In this document: one piece after another, positions 7,530 to 18,200 of the stretch
How the letters are laid out: each line of letters starts with the position of its first letter
Position numbering within the stretch: position 1 is the first letter of the stretch
NCBI RefSeq assembly: GCF_035918095.1
Contig: NZ_CP109137.1
Location: 3,474,001 to 3,538,000 of the forward strand
Direction: 5' to 3'
DNA from: Streptomyces sp. NBC_01750
GTDB taxonomy: Bacteria > Actinomycetota > Actinomycetes > Streptomycetales > Streptomycetaceae
Length of the DNA: 64,000 nt
The notes under the pieces: model-generated
Told to the model about the DNA's origin: nothing
The model's database searches: none
The model's input: the letters and a program-made list of their open reading frames with translations, nothing else
Made by a program: the position numbers and the translations under genes

Positions 7530-7895
7530 GGCCCTGCCCCTCTCTGCGCAACCCACTTCACAGCAGAGTACGACGCAAGGCTCCCAGGGGAGCAAGGATC
7601 GGCCCACGTCACCCGAAGAGGCGCCCTAATCATAGGGGTTGGCCCAAGAGGGAAGCAGGACCAAGCCACATCCTGCTCGTGCGCCACCTCCGGGTCCGCC
7701 GCCTGTGCCACTCCACCGCCATCTGCTCCCGTGACTAGACACCCTCGTGTCCTGAGCGGACGCCTTGGCTACGTAGATCAGGGGACGCCTGCTCGACAAC
7801 TCGCCGGAGTGGCTGCGGTGCGCCCCGATGCCCATCGCAACCACTCCAGAAGCCGTCCGATCGCGTTGCCGTCAAAGCATCTGAGGGATGCCAAT
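7530..7895. other. gene-free gap between immunity gene and XRE gene
   Basis: This is 366 bases with no reading frame that looks real; base composition is less GC-rich than the core chromosome. It should hold the promoter of the XRE gene. It could include remnants of older toxin/immunity cassettes, but I cannot show that. Confidence 0.4.
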
Positions 7896-8153
7896 TCAGT
7901 ACGGAAGGGAACGGCCTGCCTCTCTCATCAGACGCTCATAGGTGGCAACGAACTCGTCAAGCGCCTCCTTAATCTCCATTGCAGAGAATCGACCGTCCTC
8001 GACAGCTCCTGATTCGAGTTCACTCACAAGACCGCCTGCAACTTCTCTCAGCGAGTTGAGTGTGTCCCCTTGGATTAGCAGTCCAGGAAACTGCCGACTG
8101 GCGCGAGACGCCAGGGCGCAATTGCCACTCTCCCCGAGGAGCTCAATCTCCAT
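7896..8153 (-). CDS. putative immunity protein for the Rhs toxin
   Basis: This 85-residue acidic protein (MEIELLGESGNCALASRASR...) contains FPGLLIQGDTLNSLREVAGG and a helical C-terminal half (EIKEALDEFVATYERLMRE). It starts six bases after the Rhs stop, the standard place for a polymorphic-toxin immunity gene. It resembles small proteins I recall as DUF6959; that family link is from memory. The ATG at 8153 sits eight bases after AAGGGGG. Its base composition is clearly less GC-rich than the chromosome and matches the adjacent toxin tip, as expected if tip and immunity moved together. Neutralising the toxin is inferred from position only. Confidence 0.7.
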   Translation of the reverse strand: MEIELLGESGNCALASRASRQFPGLLIQGDTLNSLREVAGGLVSELESGAVEDGRFSAMEIKEALDEFVATYERLMREAGRSLPY

Positions 8154-8159
8154 CAACTC

Positions 8160-11100
8160 CTACCCCCTTGGATGGAACGTAATGTAGGGAGCACCTTCAG
8201 CCAGCTCGCTAGTGAAGATGTCGTATCGCCTGCCGTAGCCAAGCTCGACTGCGCCTTGAGGTAGAGAGCTTTTCACGGAATGCTTCGTCCTGCTATTGAT
8301 GCCGGTGATCACGTAGTCCCAATCGGATTCAGGCCCAGCCTTCCCAATGGATCGACTTCCCACAACAGATATGGGATGGCCGATACGGTCGGCCGCATTT
8401 TGGATTCTGGCTCGTTCCGACCCCGTTAGATTATCCAGCGACGCGCCGTTCCCGACCTCCACGCCACAGAAACCGTTTGAATTATGCACGAGGACGGGAG
8501 TCTCGCCTGCCAGCACATAGTACGTGTGCAGGTCGTCCACGGTGAGGTTGTAGGTCCGAGCATGCTTGGCAAAGGCGCGATTGCCCGCCACAGCGAGGGT
8601 GGTGCCGTCATCCGTGAGCAGTCTCATGCCAGGCTTGAGCTTGCCAGCTTCGACCCACTGCTTCTCAGACGGTGACCAGAAGGGATGCTCGTGCGTGGCG
8701 GTGAGTTTCTTCGGGCCGTCCTCAGTCGAGATCGTCAGTTCGTTGAAGTGCTTGTCAGCTTCGGTGACGATGAGGCGGGTTACCTTACGCTTCCCGGACT
8801 TTCCGCTCACGGGATCAGTCGCAAGCACTTCATCACCGAGTCTGACATCCTCGATGACCTTTACGGAACCATCAGCCATCAAAACGTCAGTGCCGGCGAG
8901 GAAGCATCTACACCCACTCAGAGCTTTCGCTATCGCACCGGATTCCCCGTTGGCTGCGATCGAACTCGCTGCGGCTCTTCTGGCTGCTGCCCATTCCACT
9001 CCTGCACCAACGAGATAGAGCCCGACGGTGACCGCAGCCTCGCCGCAATTCTCTCCCTTGAAAACACACCGCCCGACGACCTTGACTCCGAACGGATCGT
9101 CACCGACTTCCAGCAGCCCCGCCGCCTTCGCCGTGCCGCAGAAGCCCACATAGTTGGAACTAGGCCCATCAGGCCGAGAGCAATTATTCTTGGCCCACTT
9201 CTCTATCCGGTAGCCATAGGTATCCTGGTCGGCATATCCAGCCGCATAGTTGCTCAGTTCCTTGTACGGGGGCATTCGGATGCCGTCGATCATCGGCTGG
9301 CCGTCGCTTGATGTGCCTCCACCGCCACCACTGGCTGTTCCGCCAGTGCTTTCGGTGCCGCCGCCGCTGGTGATGTTGCCGGAAGTGTCGTAGCAGCCTT
9401 CGGTAGTGCAGCCCGGGCCGTGGGATGGCTGCCACGCCGAGTTGTCCGCGTTGGCACTGCATCCGTCGCAGAACAAGCCGCTGGGGTCCGAGGACGTGAC
9501 CGGCGCGTTGTTGGCGTAGGCGTAGCCGTTGAGGGACTGATGTTGGTCAGGAGCCAGGACAGGGTCGACGCTGATGAACTGACCGATGCCGGGGTCGTAT
9601 TCGCGGGCGCCGATGTGGGTCAGGCCCGTCGTAGTGTCGGCCGGCTTGCCGAGGAACGCCTTGTCGTCCGGCCAAGTTCCCACCGCTCCCCCGCGCGGAG
9701 CGCCGAACGGGGTCGTGAAGCGCTTGGTGATCGCCTGAGTTGTGGCATCCAGCGCCAGACTGCCCGTGCCGTGGTGATCGCCCGCCAGGAACGAGAGCTT
9801 CGACGTGCCCGACTCATTCGTACGGAGTGCGATCGTCTGCGGGCCCGCCGCGTATGCGCGGGTCGCCCAGGTCTTCTTCGACGTGCCCGCGACCTTGTGA
9901 TGGATCTCCGTCGCGCCCAGGTACAGGACGCTCTCCCCGTCCCCGCCAGCCCGGCGGATCAGGAGCGTGCCCTCCGCGTCGTAGAGGTAGCTCGTCTTCT
10001 TCGCCCCCTCGGCCAGGGTGGCGATCTTGCCTTCGGCATTCCAGGTCAGGTCCTGGGTGACGCCGGTCGGGCCCGAGCGCTTGGTGGTGTTTCCCGTCTT
10101 GTCGTAGCCGTAGCCCGGCGTGACACCCGTGCAGTCCGGCGTCTTCTTCGTCGCAGTCAACGTGTGGCGCTGAGACGTGCTCGTGTAGCAGTAGTTGGTG
10201 GTCGTCGCGGCGCCGGTCACGGGAGTCACGGTCTCGGTGGCCCGCTGGCCGGCTGTGTTGTAGGTGTAGCCGTTCCGGTACGGCGCCGGGCCGCCCAGGG
10301 TCTTGCTCGTGCAGTCGTCCGTCGACGGCGTCCACGCCTCCGTCAGACGGCGTTGACCGTCGTAGGCGAAGCACTGGATGTCGGTCGCGAGCGCAGGCGC
10401 CGCATTGGGGGTGTCGGCGATCTTCGTTACATTGCCCGCGTCGTCGTACACGTAGCTCAGATCCTGCGGCTTGTACGGAGCGGTCTGAGGCGTCGTCACA
10501 AAGGAGCGGGTGAGACGGTCCGTGCCCGGCTCGTACCGGTTGTCGACGTACGTCATTTTGGCTTCCGCCGATGCGGAGACTCCGAGCGTCAGCTGCTGTG
10601 GCAGCCCCAGCTCGCTGTAGCTCGCACCTTGCAAGTAGCCCGACGTTCCCGAGTAGACGGCGGTCGGCTGGCCGGTGGGTGTGTAGCGGTTCTCGATCGT
10701 CTCCGCGGGTAGTCCGCCGGCCGCCGGTTCGGTGGAGTTCTGCACAGTGCCGTCGAGGTTGAAGGCACCCTCGAAGGTGTAACTGGTCTGTGCGGCACCG
10801 GCCAGGACGAGCGGCTCGTTGGCGTCCAGCAGCAGCTGTGTCTTCGTGGGCCGGTAGAGGGTGTCGTAGGTGACAATCTTCTTCGTGTACGCCTTGCCGG
10901 TCGCCCCGCCGTCATAGCGCGTGGAACTGTCTCCGTATCCCTTGGCCAGGGTGTCGAAGGTCCACGCTGCAAGCTTGTTGGCGTCCGTACGGGCAGAGGA
11001 CCAGAGGCCGGTCTTGCGGCCGAGCTCGTCATAGCCGTAGAGCACTCGCTTGCCCGCTGAGTCTTCGGTCCAGTCGACCTGGTCCAAGGCCGTGTATTCG

Positions 11101-14100
11101 GTCTTGGAAGTGCCCTTGTCCGGGTCCGTCGCACTGACCTGACGGCCAAAGAGGTCATAGGTATAGGACCACTTGGCACCGTCCGGTCCGGTGATCGTGT
11201 CCTGCTGGGCATCGCGCGTGTACGTGAAGGACGTGGAGGTGTACGGGACGCCGAGACCGCCGCCGTATGCGGCATCGGCGGGATCTGGGCCCGCGTACTC
11301 ACGGCGCTCGACCGCACGGCCGAGGGCATCGGTGATGACCCGGGTGGCCTGTCCTCCGCTCACCGCGCTCGTCGCCGTGGAGTCACCCGTGTAACTCGTG
11401 GTCGTGGTCCACTTCTTCACACCGAAGACATGGAAGCTGCTGCTCGTGGCGCGCCCGGCACCGTCGAAGACGGTGGCGATCTGCTTGGGCGCACCTCCGT
11501 ATTCGGCACGGGCGTACGTGCCGTTCGGTGTCTTGGCGGTGTCGTAGATGTCTGCGTACGTCTCGTAGGCCAGGCCACGCGAGTCGTATCGCGTGTCCGT
11601 GAGCAGACGCCCGCCGTTCGGTGTCGGACTTTGTGTCTGCAGCGGGCGGAGCAGCGAGTCGAAGATCGCGTACGACGTCGTCACCGTGTCCGAGGACTTG
11701 ATCGTCGAGGTGGCGATGGAGGGGGCCACGCCTCGCTTGAGCGTGTACGCGAAGGTCATGCTGGCCGACTGGCCGCCGTCCTTGCTGCGGTTCGGCAGCC
11801 AGACTCCCGTGAGGCGCCCCAGACCGTCGTACGTCTGCTCGGTCTTCTTCGAGTTGGCGTCGTAGGTGCGCAGTGGCAGTCCGCGCACGCCGTCGAGGAA
11901 AGTGATCGTCTTGTGGGTCTTGGGGTTGGTGACAATCGTCTTCGTGAGGATTCCGGCGCCGACCGGGGTGTAGTCCGTTGTCGTCGGCCGGCCGGCCGTG
12001 TCCGTCACCCTGCGGGGACGGCCGAGAGTGTCGTACGTGGCCTTGGCCATCGTCTGCCAGGTCGACGGGTGGCGTTCGCCACCCGTCGTGGTGGCCGGAT
12101 AGGCGGAAGCACGGCCGGTCCAGGTCGCCTCGCCCTTTGTGAGGGTCTGGCCGGTCGACCAGGCAGTTGCATCGGCGTTGTCGTAGACGATCGCGGTGTC
12201 GGACAGGACGTCTTCGCGTGTGGCCGCCGACGCGGGCAGTTTGAGGTCTTCCTCCGCGATCGCACAGACACGGCCGACCGTACGAGTGCGGGAGACCAGA
12301 CTGTTGATGCCTCTCGCGTCATTGCGTGCGTACCAGGTACGGGTGCATGTGTCGTCGTTGCCGTCCGCGATGTCGCCCGTGTTGTCGACCTCGTACGCCA
12401 TGCCGTAGGTGTCGTACTTAGCGATCGCCCTCGCCGTGCGCCAGGTCTTGGGCACGGTGAGGTAGGTGTGCGTGGACTGGGTCCCGGTACGCACGAAGTA
12501 CGACTCGATGTCGGCGTACGACTTGTGCTGCGTGGCAGTCCTGGCCGACCAGGGGGTGTTGACCGTGACGCCGACGGGGCTGCCGCCGTTGTAGGTGATC
12601 TGCTGGCGGGTGAAACCGGCGTACTGGTCCGCGTCGACGGCGTCGGGAACGTCCAGCCCGCTGAAGTCGATGCCGGGCACGTTCACACTCCGGGTGCCGC
12701 CCGCCTTCCGGGGGTCGCCGTGCATGCCCTGGAGGTAACTCGTCACGGTCCGGGAACGGGTACCGGTGGAGGCGCCGGTCTGGACGGTGACTTTCTGGTA
12801 GCCGCGCCAGATGGACCAGGTGCGCTCGTCGGCGGCGACGAAGGGGCTGTCGTTGAAGTGCCAGGCGGGGTCCTCATACGTGTACGCGTTCTCGACCAGT
12901 TCGCCGGAGCCGGACGGGTCCGCGGTGGTCACGGCGGTGACGCGGTACTTGTGGAACCAGTCCAGCGTCGCGTCCGTCGCGCCGTTGATGTTCCAGTACT
13001 GCGGATAGCAGGACTCGGCGTTGCTGTCCTCCGCGGCAGGCATCCGCGAACCGCGCACGCACTCCGGGTCGTTGTACGTGACCGTCGTGATGGCGCCGGC
13101 TTCCGATGTGATGGTGCTCACGCGAGGGCGGGTGAGCGGGAGGATGTTGCCTCCGCCCGGCTGAGTGCCGCCGGCGACCCGGTTGGGCCGCTTGAGGTAC
13201 GTGAACGACACCGGATCGAGCGTGATGGCCGTCCCGGTGTGACCGGTGCGCTGGATGCTGTCCAGCCTGAGCGTCTGGTCGGAGGAGTCGGCGATGTCGC
13301 CGTTGTCCGCGTAGTTCTGCGTGAACGCCCAGGAGTCGACCGGGGTATAGGCAGTACCCGAGTACACCGCGGTGTCGATCTTGGTGAGACGCTTGCGGGA
13401 GAAGAACGCCGGGCTCTCGGCAAGACAGTCGATGTCATTGGCCCCGGAGGCGCAGATGGCGTCGTAGGGGATGTCGGGCCAGTTTTTGGAAGTGTCGTCG
13501 CCGAGCGGGGAGCAATTGGAGACCGTGCAGCGTTCGGCGTAGGTGAAGTTCACCCGGCCCGGCGCCTCGGCGGTGAAGAGCGTGTCGGAGCGCTGTCCGT
13601 AAAGGATCTTGTTCAGATAGCCGCCCGGCGTGTACGCGGCGTTGGCGGTGCCGGCCTTGTTCCTGCGGTAGTGGTTGGTTTCCGCCGTGTACCAGTACGA
13701 CATGGCGTTGCCGTGGGTGTCTTCGACGTAGTCGAGGTTCCAGCGCCAGGCCTGGTTCAGCCAGCGGTCGCCGAAGGCGTCGCCCTGGGTGTATCCGGGC
13801 TCGCCGGTGTCGTCGCCGAAGACGGGAGCGGTCCATACGGAGTTGGTCCGCTCAGTGCCTGCGCCGCTCAGCTTGTTGAGACCGAACACGTACTTCGTGC
13901 CGTCGCCGGTGGTGACGGTCCAGTGTTCACCGTTGTCGTCGCCGTTGGCGGCGCCCGTGCCGTAGGCGACGGTCGACGCGTCGTCGTTCTTCAGTCGCCA
14001 CTTGCCGGTGATGTCGTCCTTGACCAGTTCGGTCGACCTGCCGTTGAGGACGAGGGAGGCGTTCTCGTACTTCCAGCACAGGTCGTACTGCTTGTCGTGC

Positions 14101-15113
14101 CCGTCCTTGTCGCACGAGCCGTAATTTCGCTCGATGTAGGAGACGGTGGACAGGTCGAAGCCCTCGCCGACCGAGGTGCCCTGGTTGTTCGTCGCGGCGG
14201 TGCGGCCGTCGATGCTGCCCGAGTCGTACGTCAGATTCAGGGACGGTGACGGACCCGCGGCGGCCTTGGGGGCATCCATCGGATACGACCAGGTGAACGA
14301 GCCCGACGATCCGCCGGCCTCCCAGGTCGAGGAGGAGGCGAGTGGGGTGGCGGAGTAGTCACCGGCTCCGGAGGGGGACGGCCCGGGGCCCGAGGCCGTC
14401 ACGGCGAGCACGGTCGGGGCGGCCAGACTCACGGCGGCCGACAGGCTCTGGGCGCGCACGGCATTGCGGGAGTTCAGTGGGGTGAGCGTGCGGCACTTGG
14501 CGAGCTTGGGCGTGGTCAGCGCACAGGCGGGGAGCTGCGAGAGCCGCAGTCGGCTGGACCAGCCGCCGCCGATGGCGGAGGCGAAGGAGGCGTAGTCGAC
14601 GGTCAGTTCGGCCTTGCCGGGCTGGTTCGTCTGCGCGGTGAGCAGGACACCGCGCACCCCGGCCGCCTTGGTGGTCTTGCGGTCGAGGACGCTGATGCTG
14701 GCTTGGCCGGCGACAGTACGGGCAGGCTTGGCAGACATGCCGGTCTTGACGGTCACGGGGATCCCACCCACCGTGGCTCGCGCGCTAGTACCCGTGAGCG
14801 ACATCGTGGCGGTCCCGGGGCCCGGCCAGTGGGCACGTTGCTGCTGGGAGGCCCTGGCGGCATCGGAGGCGTTGCCGGCCCTCTCCTGGGCCACTCGCTC
14901 GCGCGCCTTCCTGGCACCGGGGGCGCTCAGCTCCTTGACCTTGCCCTCGCGCGGCTTGGGAACCACGGGGCGGCCTGGACCGCCGTCGGCCGCCTGTGCC
15001 GCTTGCGCGACGGGGCTCAGCCCGGCCGGCACGGCGAGGACCGCCGCGAGGGCCGTGACCACCCAGCCCCGCGCTCTGGTGCGTCTGTGACGTGCTGTTG
15101 AACCCCTGCCCAT
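8160..15113 (-). CDS. secreted Rhs/YD-repeat polymorphic toxin with Hint and nucleotidyltransferase tip
   Basis: This is a 2317-residue secreted toxin-delivery protein. It starts MGRGSTARHRRTRARG with a twin-Arg-rich, hydrophobic signal peptide (about 1-42, ending VAQAAQA). A beta-rich N-terminal region leads into YD/Rhs repeats (many short YD-type motifs such as TYDTLGRP, YDELGRKTG, YDAEG). The shell ends with the Rhs core motif THIGAREYDPGIGQFISVDP. A Hint protease/intein-like domain follows (about 2070-2211), with CFLAGTDV, THEHPF and a terminal VHN cleavage motif. The last 106 residues (8163-8480) carry GSRS, SDWDYVI and RRYDIF, a nucleotidyltransferase triad. The tip is less GC-rich than the shell. 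The immunity-like gene follows at six bases. Hint presumably releases the tip. Confidence 0.9.
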   Translation of the reverse strand: MGRGSTARHRRTRARGWVVTALAAVLAVPAGLSPVAQAAQAADGGPGRPVVPKPREGKVKELSAPGARKARERVAQERAGNASDAARASQQQRAHWPGPGTATMSLTGTSARATVGGIPVTVKTGMSAKPARTVAGQASISVLDRKTTKAAGVRGVLLTAQTNQPGKAELTVDYASFASAIGGGWSSRLRLSQLPACALTTPKLAKCRTLTPLNSRNAVRAQSLSAAVSLAAPTVLAVTASGPGPSPSGAGDYSATPLASSSTWEAGGSSGSFTWSYPMDAPKAAAGPSPSLNLTYDSGSIDGRTAATNNQGTSVGEGFDLSTVSYIERNYGSCDKDGHDKQYDLCWKYENASLVLNGRSTELVKDDITGKWRLKNDDASTVAYGTGAANGDDNGEHWTVTTGDGTKYVFGLNKLSGAGTERTNSVWTAPVFGDDTGEPGYTQGDAFGDRWLNQAWRWNLDYVEDTHGNAMSYWYTAETNHYRRNKAGTANAAYTPGGYLNKILYGQRSDTLFTAEAPGRVNFTYAERCTVSNCSPLGDDTSKNWPDIPYDAICASGANDIDCLAESPAFFSRKRLTKIDTAVYSGTAYTPVDSWAFTQNYADNGDIADSSDQTLRLDSIQRTGHTGTAITLDPVSFTYLKRPNRVAGGTQPGGGNILPLTRPRVSTITSEAGAITTVTYNDPECVRGSRMPAAEDSNAESCYPQYWNINGATDATLDWFHKYRVTAVTTADPSGSGELVENAYTYEDPAWHFNDSPFVAADERTWSIWRGYQKVTVQTGASTGTRSRTVTSYLQGMHGDPRKAGGTRSVNVPGIDFSGLDVPDAVDADQYAGFTRQQITYNGGSPVGVTVNTPWSARTATQHKSYADIESYFVRTGTQSTHTYLTVPKTWRTARAIAKYDTYGMAYEVDNTGDIADGNDDTCTRTWYARNDARGINSLVSRTRTVGRVCAIAEEDLKLPASAATREDVLSDTAIVYDNADATAWSTGQTLTKGEATWTGRASAYPATTTGGERHPSTWQTMAKATYDTLGRPRRVTDTAGRPTTTDYTPVGAGILTKTIVTNPKTHKTITFLDGVRGLPLRTYDANSKKTEQTYDGLGRLTGVWLPNRSKDGGQSASMTFAYTLKRGVAPSIATSTIKSSDTVTTSYAIFDSLLRPLQTQSPTPNGGRLLTDTRYDSRGLAYETYADIYDTAKTPNGTYARAEYGGAPKQIATVFDGAGRATSSSFHVFGVKKWTTTTSYTGDSTATSAVSGGQATRVITDALGRAVERREYAGPDPADAAYGGGLGVPYTSTSFTYTRDAQQDTITGPDGAKWSYTYDLFGRQVSATDPDKGTSKTEYTALDQVDWTEDSAGKRVLYGYDELGRKTGLWSSARTDANKLAAWTFDTLAKGYGDSSTRYDGGATGKAYTKKIVTYDTLYRPTKTQLLLDANEPLVLAGAAQTSYTFEGAFNLDGTVQNSTEPAAGGLPAETIENRYTPTGQPTAVYSGTSGYLQGASYSELGLPQQLTLGVSASAEAKMTYVDNRYEPGTDRLTRSFVTTPQTAPYKPQDLSYVYDDAGNVTKIADTPNAAPALATDIQCFAYDGQRRLTEAWTPSTDDCTSKTLGGPAPYRNGYTYNTAGQRATETVTPVTGAATTTNYCYTSTSQRHTLTATKKTPDCTGVTPGYGYDKTGNTTKRSGPTGVTQDLTWNAEGKIATLAEGAKKTSYLYDAEGTLLIRRAGGDGESVLYLGATEIHHKVAGTSKKTWATRAYAAGPQTIALRTNESGTSKLSFLAGDHHGTGSLALDATTQAITKRFTTPFGAPRGGAVGTWPDDKAFLGKPADTTTGLTHIGAREYDPGIGQFISVDPVLAPDQHQSLNGYAYANNAPVTSSDPSGLFCDGCSANADNSAWQPSHGPGCTTEGCYDTSGNITSGGGTESTGGTASGGGGGTSSDGQPMIDGIRMPPYKELSNYAAGYADQDTYGYRIEKWAKNNCSRPDGPSSNYVGFCGTAKAAGLLEVGDDPFGVKVVGRCVFKGENCGEAAVTVGLYLVGAGVEWAAARRAAASSIAANGESGAIAKALSGCRCFLAGTDVLMADGSVKVIEDVRLGDEVLATDPVSGKSGKRKVTRLIVTEADKHFNELTISTEDGPKKLTATHEHPFWSPSEKQWVEAGKLKPGMRLLTDDGTTLAVAGNRAFAKHARTYNLTVDDLHTYYVLAGETPVLVHNSNGFCGVEVGNGASLDNLTGSERARIQNAADRIGHPISVVGSRSIGKAGPESDWDYVITGINSRTKHSVKSSLPQGAVELGYGRRYDIFTSELAEGAPYITFHPRG

Positions 15114-15204
15114 GACCCCAACCCCCATGATGTCGCGTACGCACAGCCGTACGTACGCGCCGATGCAGCTCAAGAAGTGCGTTGCGGAACGCGATGGCCC
15201 GATC

Positions 15205-15270
15205 GCCCGGTCCGGGTGGGACCACCACTTGCCGCGGAACGCGATGTGGTGGTCCCACCCGGAGCCGGGC
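15205..15270 (-). terminator. large hairpin between LamG and Rhs genes
   Basis: Arms 15205-15228 and 15246-15270 pair over about 24 bases with one bulge (GGTCCGGG versus CCCGGAGCC). The 17-base loop includes GCGGAACGCGAT, which also occurs just upstream at 15184-15195. It abuts the stop of the LamG gene and lies 92 bases before the Rhs start. It should end or attenuate the first transcript. Confidence 0.65.
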
Positions 15271-15272
15271 GG

Positions 15273-18200
15273 TCAGTCGCCCATCACGGCCTTGATCTGG
15301 TCCTTGCCGGCCATGGCTCCTGCCCAGAGACGGACCTCACCGATCCGCGCGGGGAGGAAGTGGCCCCAGGCCGTGGAGCTGTAGCCCTTTCCCACGGAGA
15401 GGTCGCCCGAGCCGACGAGGGCGGAGTAGGCCTTGTCGCTGTCGTTCTGTTCCAGGCCGACGTACAGGCGGATGACGGGGCCGTCTTCGGAAAGGGCGTC
15501 GAAGATGCCGGTCAGGCGGACGGGGGAACCGAGAGCAGCGTCCTCGTCGGAGCTGACCCAGGTGCTTGTGCCGTCCTTGTTGACGCGGCCGAACCGCCAG
15601 TAGCCGACGGGCACGGTGTGCTCGTTGCCGTCGTCGTCGACCTCGGTCTTCGTGCCGGTCAGCTCGAACCAGAGGCCCCAGGAGGAGCCGTCGGCGGTGC
15701 GCTGTCCGGCGACCTGCCCGACGTATCCGGCCTGTTTGGTCAGCAACTTGGCCTTGTCCAGCTGAACAGTGGTGGTGACAGTGAAGGACGCGGAGTCGTC
15801 GACCACGGGGCCTGCGGTGGTCGCGGCACCGTCCGAGCCGTCCAGGACGATGGACTCACCATCGAGCGTGGCGCCGCCGGCCAATGACACGGTGCGCCCG
15901 TAGCCGGAGGTCGTGTCGGCGACAGTGGTGCCGCTCGCGCCCTCGGCGTTCCAGCTCCCGACCAGTTCGACGTCCGGGAGACCGGACGTGCCGGACAGGG
16001 TGCGGGCTTCTCTGGCAACTTCTTCGGGCTCCAAGGCGCGCTGCCAGACGGCGACTTCGTCGATGGATCCGGCGAAGTAGTCTGTGTAGACGTCGCCGTA
16101 CATCAGGCGGCCGATCTGCAACGGGCCGTCCGCGCTCCAGGCGTTACCAGTACTGATCGTTCCCTGCAATTGACCGTTGATGTAGAAGCTGGCCGTGTGG
16201 GCAGCCACATCATGAATTCCAGTGACGTGCGTCCAGACCCCCTTCGGCACAGACTGCTTCGCCTTGATCTCATGCGCGTTCGAACCGCCAACGGACGACG
16301 TCGACAGCACACGCATTCTCCAGCCCGAGGTTCCGTGGGACACCATGAAAGGGCTGTACTGACGATCCCACGGGCTGCTGGTGGATGACTGCTGGCTCAG
16401 GGCCGTAACGGTTTTGGTGGCCGAGGGGTTCAGTCGCACCCATGCTGAAACCGTGTAGGACGACCGGGTCTCGAGTACCGGCCCGGACGTTGCGGCGTAT
16501 CCCGTTGCACCGTCGAGTTGCAGGCCCTTGTCCTGCTTCGGCGTCTCCAGCGGATTGCCCTGAGCGTCGTAACGGAGTTCCCCTCGGCGCCCTCGGTCGT
16601 CGCGAACCGCACCGGCAGAAAGCGTCGCGTTGTCCTGGTTGGCGGCGTCCGTGGCCGACGAGTCCAGGGCCTGGCCCGAGTCCTCGTCGAAATGCCATCG
16701 GCCGACGGGCCCCGCTCCTTCCCGTACCAGGAACGACACCACCTGCGACGCACCCGGGCGGCCCACATTGTCCCTGGCCCGTACCTCCAGTTGGTACGTA
16801 CCAGGGAGCTGCGGCGTGATCATCTCTGTCACACTCGCGCCGGTGTTCTTCGGTTTTCTCCACACCGTTTCGGTCGACTGCTTGTATTCGTAGGCGACAT
16901 TGTTCCCGTCACCGGTCGCGGGAGAGAAGGTGAAGGAGCCCGATGTGCCCGGACCGCCGCCCGGTGCGCAGGCCGTCGTGGTGCAGGGCGTGTATGTGGA
17001 GTTGAGCGTCACCGTCGGCGCCTTCGGGGCCGACTTGTCGACCTTGAAGTAGCAGGCCACACTGCCGGGCGAGGTCAGCCAGTTCCCGAAGTTGTTCCAG
17101 TACGACCTCGTCCACGCCTGCACACGGTAGAGAGGCCCCTCCTCAAGTGCCTGCGGCACCGAGGGCTTGGTCGCCTGCCCCGTACCGAGATAACCGGATG
17201 TCGGTGACATGAAGTCCGGAAGCGCGGTCCACGTCGTGCCGGTCTGCTTCTGCACCTGGAAACGGACCCGGAGCTGCGCCTCGGGTGACCCGCCGACCAC
17301 GGTGCGCGCGGTGGCCGACACCTGTGGCGTGGGGTCGCTGATCGTCCCAGGATTATCGATCTTCGTCGAGCAGGACAGTCCGGTTCCCGTGACGAAGCCG
17401 AACGGTGTGGGGTAGTTGGGCTTACCGACGTAGTCGACGACAAGCGTCGCGTCGTTCTTGAACCGCTTCCAGGCGCTGGCATCCCCCTCGTCGTGGGCCC
17501 TGAGCATGAGCGTCAGCCGTGCGAACTTGCCCGCCGCGAAGTTGCGCACCGTCGCCGTGAGGTTCTCGTTCGTCTCGTCCGCGTTGTCCGCGAAATCGAT
17601 GGGAGCGTCCGGGGTGTCTGGGTCGCAGAGTGAGCCCCGGCCTGCCGAGACGTTCCTGTCGACCATCAGATCCAGCTCGCCGGGGCGGCTGGACCATGCC
17701 GTCGACGAGGAGATGTTGTTCGTACGGACCAGATCCACCCAGCGCGGATCGCACTGGAACGCCCAGGGTTCGGTCACCCGGAAGGTCGCACCCAGGATGT
17801 GCTTGCCCGCAAGATTGGCCGGCGAGAACTCGTAGTAGAGCCGCTGCACATAGCCGGGGCCGCAGTAGTAGCCGCCCCATGTGCCGCACTTGCCGACGCC
17901 CTTGCCCCGTTCACCGCCGTCTTCGTCCTGGTTGTCGAAGTTGTAGAACCTGTACCCGTCCGAGCGCAGCAAGGTCCGCTCCGCCTCGCCCCAGCTGACC
18001 GTCGGGTCGATGTAGAGCGGGAAGGCCGAAGCGTCGGTCTCCTTGAGCATCTTCGCGTCAGGGGCCAGGCTGATGGCGTTCCTACCCACCTGGATGGGCA
18101 GATCTGCCGTCTCATCTCCTGGGACGGGTCCGGCGGTGCGGTCCCCATGCGCGGCGGGCCTCGTCGTCGCTGCCCGTGCCGAGGCAGCCGGTCCGGCCGC

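Noticed and set aside
11430..14249. 939-codon plus-strand open frame opposite the Rhs gene
   Set aside because: Antisense shadow of the Rhs gene with Val/Gly/Arg-rich content and no recognisable motif or ribosome binding site.
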